From positions 1 to 10,043 of the forward strand of contig JACCXR010000432.1 of NCBI GenBank assembly GCA_013696915.1: DNA of 10,043 nucleotides, read 5' to 3'. Below the pieces are notes generated by a model. That model saw nothing but the letters and a program-made list of their open reading frames with translations, was not told the origin of the DNA and did no database searches. Source of the DNA: Euzebyaceae bacterium. Its GTDB lineage: Bacteria > Actinomycetota > Nitriliruptoria > Euzebyales > Egibacteraceae. The stretch's first letter is position 1, and the number at the start of each line of letters is the position of its first letter. Positions 6,766-10,043 of the stretch are shown here, piece after piece. The position numbers were made by a program, and so were the translations under genes.

Positions 6766-6771
6766 TACACT
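6766..6771 (+). promoter_or_regulatory. Candidate -10 box of the dnaG-rpoD operon
   Basis: TACACT fits the TANNNT pattern used by primary sigma factors of actinobacteria. Transcription would start near 6778, giving a leader of about 77 nt before the dnaG ATG. A small inverted repeat (6746-6759) lies just upstream and could be an operator. No good -35 hexamer is seen at 17-18 nt, so support is limited. Confidence 0.35.
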
Positions 6772-6797
6772 CGACCCGCCCACGCGTCCGGTGCAGC

Positions 6798-6815
6798 CCG
6801 GCGCCCGTGCGCCGG
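6798..6815 (+). promoter_or_regulatory. GC hairpin in the presumed dnaG leader
   Basis: CCGGCGC (6798-6804), loop CCGT and GCGCCGG (6809-6815) form a perfect 7-bp, all-GC stem with a 4-nt loop. It lies about 40 nt before the dnaG start and ends about 30 nt before its ribosome-binding site. No run of T follows, so it is not a classical intrinsic terminator. It could be an attenuator, an RNA-stability element or a processing site. In E. coli a terminator lies just before dnaG in rpsU-dnaG-rpoD, but equivalence here is only an analogy. Confidence 0.45.
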
Positions 6816-6854
6816 TGGGCCGCCTTGCGAGGGGTCGGCACGACAGGGGAGCGG

Positions 6855-8687
6855 ATGCCCGGCCGCATCAACGACGAGGACATCCAGGCCCTGCGGGAGC
6901 GGGCCGACCTCGCCGCGGTCGTCGGCAACTACACCGCCCTGCAGCGGGCGGGGGGCGGCCGCCTGAAGGGACTCTGCCCCCTCCACCAGGAGAAGACGCC
7001 GTCGTTCACCGTCGACGCCGCGAAGGGATACTTCCACTGCTTCGGCTGCGGTGAGGGCGGCGACGTCTATGCGTTCCTGGGCAAGATCGAGGCGTTGACC
7101 TTCCCCGAAGCGGTCGAGCGGCTGGCACGGATCGAGGGGTACGAGCTGCGCTACGCCGACCTGCGACCGGGTGAGCGCAGGGCGCTTTCGCGGCGGACGC
7201 GCCTGACCGACGCGCTGGCCGAGGCGGCGTCGTTCTACGTCGGGCAGCTGACCGGACCCGGTGGAGAGCCCGCGCGCGCCTACCTCGAGGCGCGGGGCCT
7301 CGACGACGAGGCGATCCGGCACTTCCGGCTGGGGTGGGCGCCGGACGACTGGGAGTCCCTCGTGCGGCACCTCCACGGCAAGGGCTTCGAGCCCGAGGAG
7401 GTCGGTGACGCGGGCCTCGCGACCCGCGGACCGCGCGGGATGATCGACCGTTTCCGGGGCAGGGTCATCTTCCCGATCCTCGAACGCGGAGGCCGCGACG
7501 TCGTTGCGTTCGGTGGCCGGATCCTGCCCGGCGCGGGTCTGCGCACCGGCCCGCGTGACGGCGAGCCGCCGAAGTACATCAACTCCGCGGAGTCCGTCGT
7601 CTACCGCAAGTCCGAGACGCTCTACGGGCTGAACTGGGCGCGGGGTGAGATCGTGCGGCGGGCCGAGACGGCCCTCGTCGTCGAGGGCTACATGGACGTC
7701 ATCGGCCTCCACCAGGTGGGCGTGCGGCATGCTGTCGCGACCTGCGGGACCGCGCTCACGGCGGACCACTTCCGGCAGCTCGAGAAGTTCGCCCGGCGGG
7801 TCGTCCTGGCGCTGGACGCCGATGACGCCGGCTTCGCCGCCGCCGACCGGGCGCGGGCGCTCGCCGACGAGGTCGGCATCCGCGAGGTCGGCGTCCTGCC
7901 GCTCCCGGCGGGCCAGGATCCGGCCGACCTCGCGTCCGCCGGCATCGAGGCGGTCGAGCTCGCCCTGAAGGGCATCAAGACCGCCGTGGAGTTCCAGATC
8001 GAGCACCTCCTGCAGACGGCGGACACGGCCACACCGGAGGCGCAGGTCGACGCCTACCGGCGGACCTTCCCGCTGCTCGGGAAGCTCGAGGACCGGTTCC
8101 TGCGCTACAGCTACGTCCGCGACCTCGTGGCGCCCGCGGTGCGCCTGTCGGCCGACCTGATCGAGCGGGAGCTCGACGCGAGCCTCCCGGCACCGTCGCC
8201 GGGATCCGGCGACCCGGCGCCCGCGCGCCGCTCGGCCCGTGCGGCGAATCCGCAGCTCCAGTTGGAGCGCGACGTGCTGCGTGTGGCCCTGCAGTCGCCG
8301 GAGCTGCTGCCTGCGGCATGGCAGGACATCGTGGTGGAGGACTTCACCGCGGTGGCCTCCCGTCAGCTCTTCGAAGCGCTGCGCTCGGCTCCGCGCGGCG
8401 ACCTCGCCGCGGTGCTCGCACTCCTGCCGGACGACGACGCGCGAGCGCGGGTGCGTGCGCTCGCCATGAGCGACGCGACCATCGAACCGGACAGCGCGCA
8501 CGTCGACGAGTTGCTGCGCCGCCTGCGCGCCGCCGCGCTCGACCGGCAGTACGCCGAGGTGCGGGCGGAGCTGGACCGCATGAACGAAGCGCTCGACCCC
8601 GCCGAACGCCGCCGCCTGGCGGGACGGCTCTTCGAGCTGCAGCGTTCCAGGCGCACCCTCGTCGAGGGCGGGGCGGCGGCGCCGTGA
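6855..8687 (+). CDS. dnaG: DNA primase
   Basis: The primase makes RNA primers at the replication fork. The 610-residue product has the N-terminal CHC2-type zinc domain with C41, H44, C62 and C65 (CPLH and HCFGCG). The RNA polymerase core follows, including DRFRGRVIFPI and PPKYINSAES. The TOPRIM site has E277 and D281 in VVEGYMDV, and D321/D323/D324 in ALDADDAG. A proline/alanine-rich linker (about 443-467) leads to a C-terminal helicase-binding domain starting near LQLERDVLRVALQ. Length is normal for bacterial DnaG. The ATG is preceded by AGGGGAG at 6845-6851 with short spacing. The stop TGA overlaps the GTG of rpoD, so the two genes are translationally coupled, as in the macromolecular synthesis operon known from other bacteria. 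Confidence 0.97.
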   Translation: MPGRINDEDIQALRERADLAAVVGNYTALQRAGGGRLKGLCPLHQEKTPSFTVDAAKGYFHCFGCGEGGDVYAFLGKIEALTFPEAVERLARIEGYELRYADLRPGERRALSRRTRLTDALAEAASFYVGQLTGPGGEPARAYLEARGLDDEAIRHFRLGWAPDDWESLVRHLHGKGFEPEEVGDAGLATRGPRGMIDRFRGRVIFPILERGGRDVVAFGGRILPGAGLRTGPRDGEPPKYINSAESVVYRKSETLYGLNWARGEIVRRAETALVVEGYMDVIGLHQVGVRHAVATCGTALTADHFRQLEKFARRVVLALDADDAGFAAADRARALADEVGIREVGVLPLPAGQDPADLASAGIEAVELALKGIKTAVEFQIEHLLQTADTATPEAQVDAYRRTFPLLGKLEDRFLRYSYVRDLVAPAVRLSADLIERELDASLPAPSPGSGDPAPARRSARAANPQLQLERDVLRVALQSPELLPAAWQDIVVEDFTAVASRQLFEALRSAPRGDLAAVLALLPDDDARARVRALAMSDATIEPDSAHVDELLRRLRAAALDRQYAEVRAELDRMNEALDPAERRRLAGRLFELQRSRRTLVEGGAAAP

Positions 8688-9922
8688 CGAGCATCACCCC
8701 GGACCTCTCCGCGCCGCCGACCGGTCCGGGGGACACGACCTCCGTCGCCGAGCGGCTGCTGGGCCACGAGGAGGTCACAGACCTGCTGCACCTGGGACGC
8801 GCCCGGGGGTTCGTCACCACCGAGGACGTCAAGGAGTCCCTCGACGCGCTGGGCCTCGACGACGCGATGGCGCGGGGCCTGAGCCAGCTGCTCAAGACCG
8901 AGGGCGTCCGTGTCCTCGACAGGTCGCCGACCGAGGCCGACGCGCCGGCGCAGCCTGTCGCCGACGTCCGCCCCGACCCCCGGCGGCTGGAGGAACACCT
9001 CCTGCGGGCCTCCCTGAACGATCCGGTGCGGATGTACCTCAGGGAGATCGGCCGGGTGCCGCTGCTCACCGCGGAGGAGGAGGTCGATCTCGCGAAGCGG
9101 GTGGAGGCCGGGATCGCCGCGTCGAGGCTGCTCCTCGCGGGGCTGCCTCCGGAGGCAGCCGGCCGCCACGACGACCTCCGGCTCGTCGAACGCGGCGGTC
9201 AGCTCAGTAAACGCCGGCTGGTGGAGGCGAACCTGCGGCTGGTGGTGTCGATCGCGAAGCGCTACGTCGGCCGCGGGATGGTGTTCCTCGACGTCATCCA
9301 GGAGGGCAACCTGGGGCTGATCCGCGCCGTCGAGAAGTTCGACTACACCAAGGGCTACAAGTTCTCGACGTACGCGACCTGGTGGATCCGCCAGGCCATC
9401 ACCCGTGCGATCGCCGACCAGGCTCGCACCATCCGCATCCCCGTCCACATGGTCGAGACCATCAACCGGCTCGTCCGGACGCAGCGCCAGCTCCTGCAGG
9501 AGCTCGGACGGGAGCCGACCCCCGAGGAGGTCGGCGAGCAGATGGACCTCCCGGCCGAGAAGGTGCGGGAGATCCTCAAGATCTCCCAGGAACCGGTCAG
9601 CCTCGAGTCACCCGTCGGGGAGGAGGACGACTCCAGCCTCGGTGACTTCATCGAGGATTCCGACGCGGTCGTCCCCATCGACGCGGCCAGCTTCATCCTC
9701 CTGCAGGAGCAGATCGCCGGGATCCTGCACACCCTGTCGGAGCGCGAGAAGAAGGTCATCCAGCTGCGCTTCGGCATGGTGGACGGGCAGCCCCGGACGC
9801 TGGAGGAGGTCGGTGAAGAGTTCGGCGTCACCCGCGAGCGCATCCGCCAGATCGAGTCGAAGACGTTGTCGAAGCTGCGGCATCCGTCCAGGAGCGAGAA
9901 GCTCCGGGACTTCCTCGAGTGA
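8684..9922 (+). CDS. rpoD: Primary sigma factor (RpoD/SigA/HrdB type)
   Basis: This 412-residue sigma factor directs RNA polymerase to housekeeping promoters. A compact region 1.1 lies at about residues 29-78. Region 1.2 opens with DPVRMYLREIG (113-123). A short non-conserved segment (about 145-175) comes before region 2, which includes LRLVVSIAKRY, the core-binding FLDVIQEGNLGLIRAVEKFDY and the -10-reading KFSTYATWWIRQAI. Regions 3 and 4 follow, with the -35-reading helix-turn-helix at VTRERIRQIESKTLSKLRHPSRS. It is complete and group 1. Compared with Streptomyces or Mycobacterium homologues it lacks the long Lys/Ala-rich N-terminal extension. The GTG at 8684 overlaps the dnaG stop (GTGA) and is preceded by the weak purine run GAGGGCGGGG, typical of coupled starts. 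The stop overlaps the GTG of the next gene in the same way. Confidence 0.97.
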   Translation: MTSITPDLSAPPTGPGDTTSVAERLLGHEEVTDLLHLGRARGFVTTEDVKESLDALGLDDAMARGLSQLLKTEGVRVLDRSPTEADAPAQPVADVRPDPRRLEEHLLRASLNDPVRMYLREIGRVPLLTAEEEVDLAKRVEAGIAASRLLLAGLPPEAAGRHDDLRLVERGGQLSKRRLVEANLRLVVSIAKRYVGRGMVFLDVIQEGNLGLIRAVEKFDYTKGYKFSTYATWWIRQAITRAIADQARTIRIPVHMVETINRLVRTQRQLLQELGREPTPEEVGEQMDLPAEKVREILKISQEPVSLESPVGEEDDSSLGDFIEDSDAVVPIDAASFILLQEQIAGILHTLSEREKKVIQLRFGMVDGQPRTLEEVGEEFGVTRERIRQIESKTLSKLRHPSRSEKLRDFLE

Positions 9923-10043
9923 TCCGGCTGCGCCGCGCCGTGGCCGGGCTGGCGTGCGCGGCGGTCGCCGCCTGCAGCGGTCCGCCGGGTGCGGCGGTGC
10001 CGACATCGGGCTCGGAGGCGTCCGTAGCGGCGCCGGCCACGAC
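9919..10043 (+). CDS. N-terminus of a lipoprotein (partial)
   Basis: A GTG at 9919 overlaps the rpoD stop as GTGA and opens 41 codons with no stop before the window ends. The product starts IRLRRAVAGLACAAVAAC. This is a lipoprotein signal peptide with three arginines (R3, R5, R6), a hydrophobic stretch (7-18) and a lipobox VAAC with the modified cysteine C19. A Ser/Gly/Pro/Ala-rich linker follows, as is usual after the lipid anchor. It should be exported and tethered to the outer face of the membrane. The functional domain lies outside the window, so no role can be given. The overlap with rpoD suggests it is read on the same mRNA by coupled translation. Confidence 0.72.
   Translation, partial: MIRLRRAVAGLACAAVAACSGPPGAAVPTSGSEASVAAPAT

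Larger units (their letters stand above)
6592..6854 (+). other. dgt-dnaG intergenic region with no gene
   Basis: These 263 bp have no convincing coding frame; the open frames here have no family motifs and simply run into dnaG or dgt shadows. The region contains most of the tandem repeat pair, then a GC-rich stretch without clear landmarks (6680-6740). A short inverted repeat CGGTG-CGGG-CACCG follows at 6746-6759. Next are the candidate -10 box, the strong hairpin and the dnaG ribosome-binding site. It probably ends the dgt transcript and starts the dnaG-rpoD one. No intrinsic terminator with a U-tract is seen. Confidence 0.6.

Overview
This window is very GC-rich DNA with GTG starts, dense antisense open frames and actinobacterial gene families. 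The sigma factor closely resembles HrdB/SigA proteins of Actinomycetota in regions 2 to 4, and a dgt-dnaG pair is also found in mycobacteria. dnaG running straight into rpoD, together with an amylosucrase and a possible sigma-28-type promoter, would suit a deep-branching actinobacterial class. The taxon is inference from gene content, not read from a marker.

Left part (1-2658, minus strand): a partial gene at the left edge starts 4 nt after a stand-alone CheY-like response regulator (89-538). A sequence resembling a sigma-28 (FliA/SigD/WhiG) promoter lies upstream of the regulator. Next comes a GH13 amylosucrase gene (671-2658). It has all the family's catalytic residues but is split by a one-base frameshift near 1684-1692.

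Sugar module (671-3630): divergent from the amylosucrase, across a 102-bp gap, is a PfkB-family sugar kinase, most likely fructokinase. Together they form a compact sucrose route. Amylosucrase turns sucrose into alpha-1,4-glucan plus fructose, and the kinase phosphorylates the fructose. As sequenced, the first enzyme would not be made at full length unless the frameshift is an assembly error or is bypassed.

Core part (3695-10043): a homodimeric-type glycyl-tRNA synthetase is followed by a convergent small two-helix membrane protein. Then come dgt (dNTP triphosphohydrolase), dnaG (primase), rpoD (primary sigma factor) and the start of a lipoprotein gene. dnaG/rpoD and rpoD/lipoprotein both overlap at GTGA (start GTG, stop TGA), which suggests translational coupling. 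The dgt-dnaG gap of 263 bp holds a tandem pair of near-identical 27-nt repeats, the first spanning the dgt stop codon. It also holds a candidate promoter and a strong GC hairpin in the presumed dnaG leader.

Two genes, dgt and the amylosucrase, lack a Shine-Dalgarno sequence and have a TANNNT -10-like box 7 to 8 nt before the start codon, which suggests leaderless transcripts. I see no CRISPR array, insertion sequence, rRNA or tRNA, and nothing that amounts to a clearly new defence or mobile system. The most notable items are the frameshifted amylosucrase, the sigma-28-like promoter, the repeats and hairpin before dnaG, and the lipoprotein coupled to rpoD.
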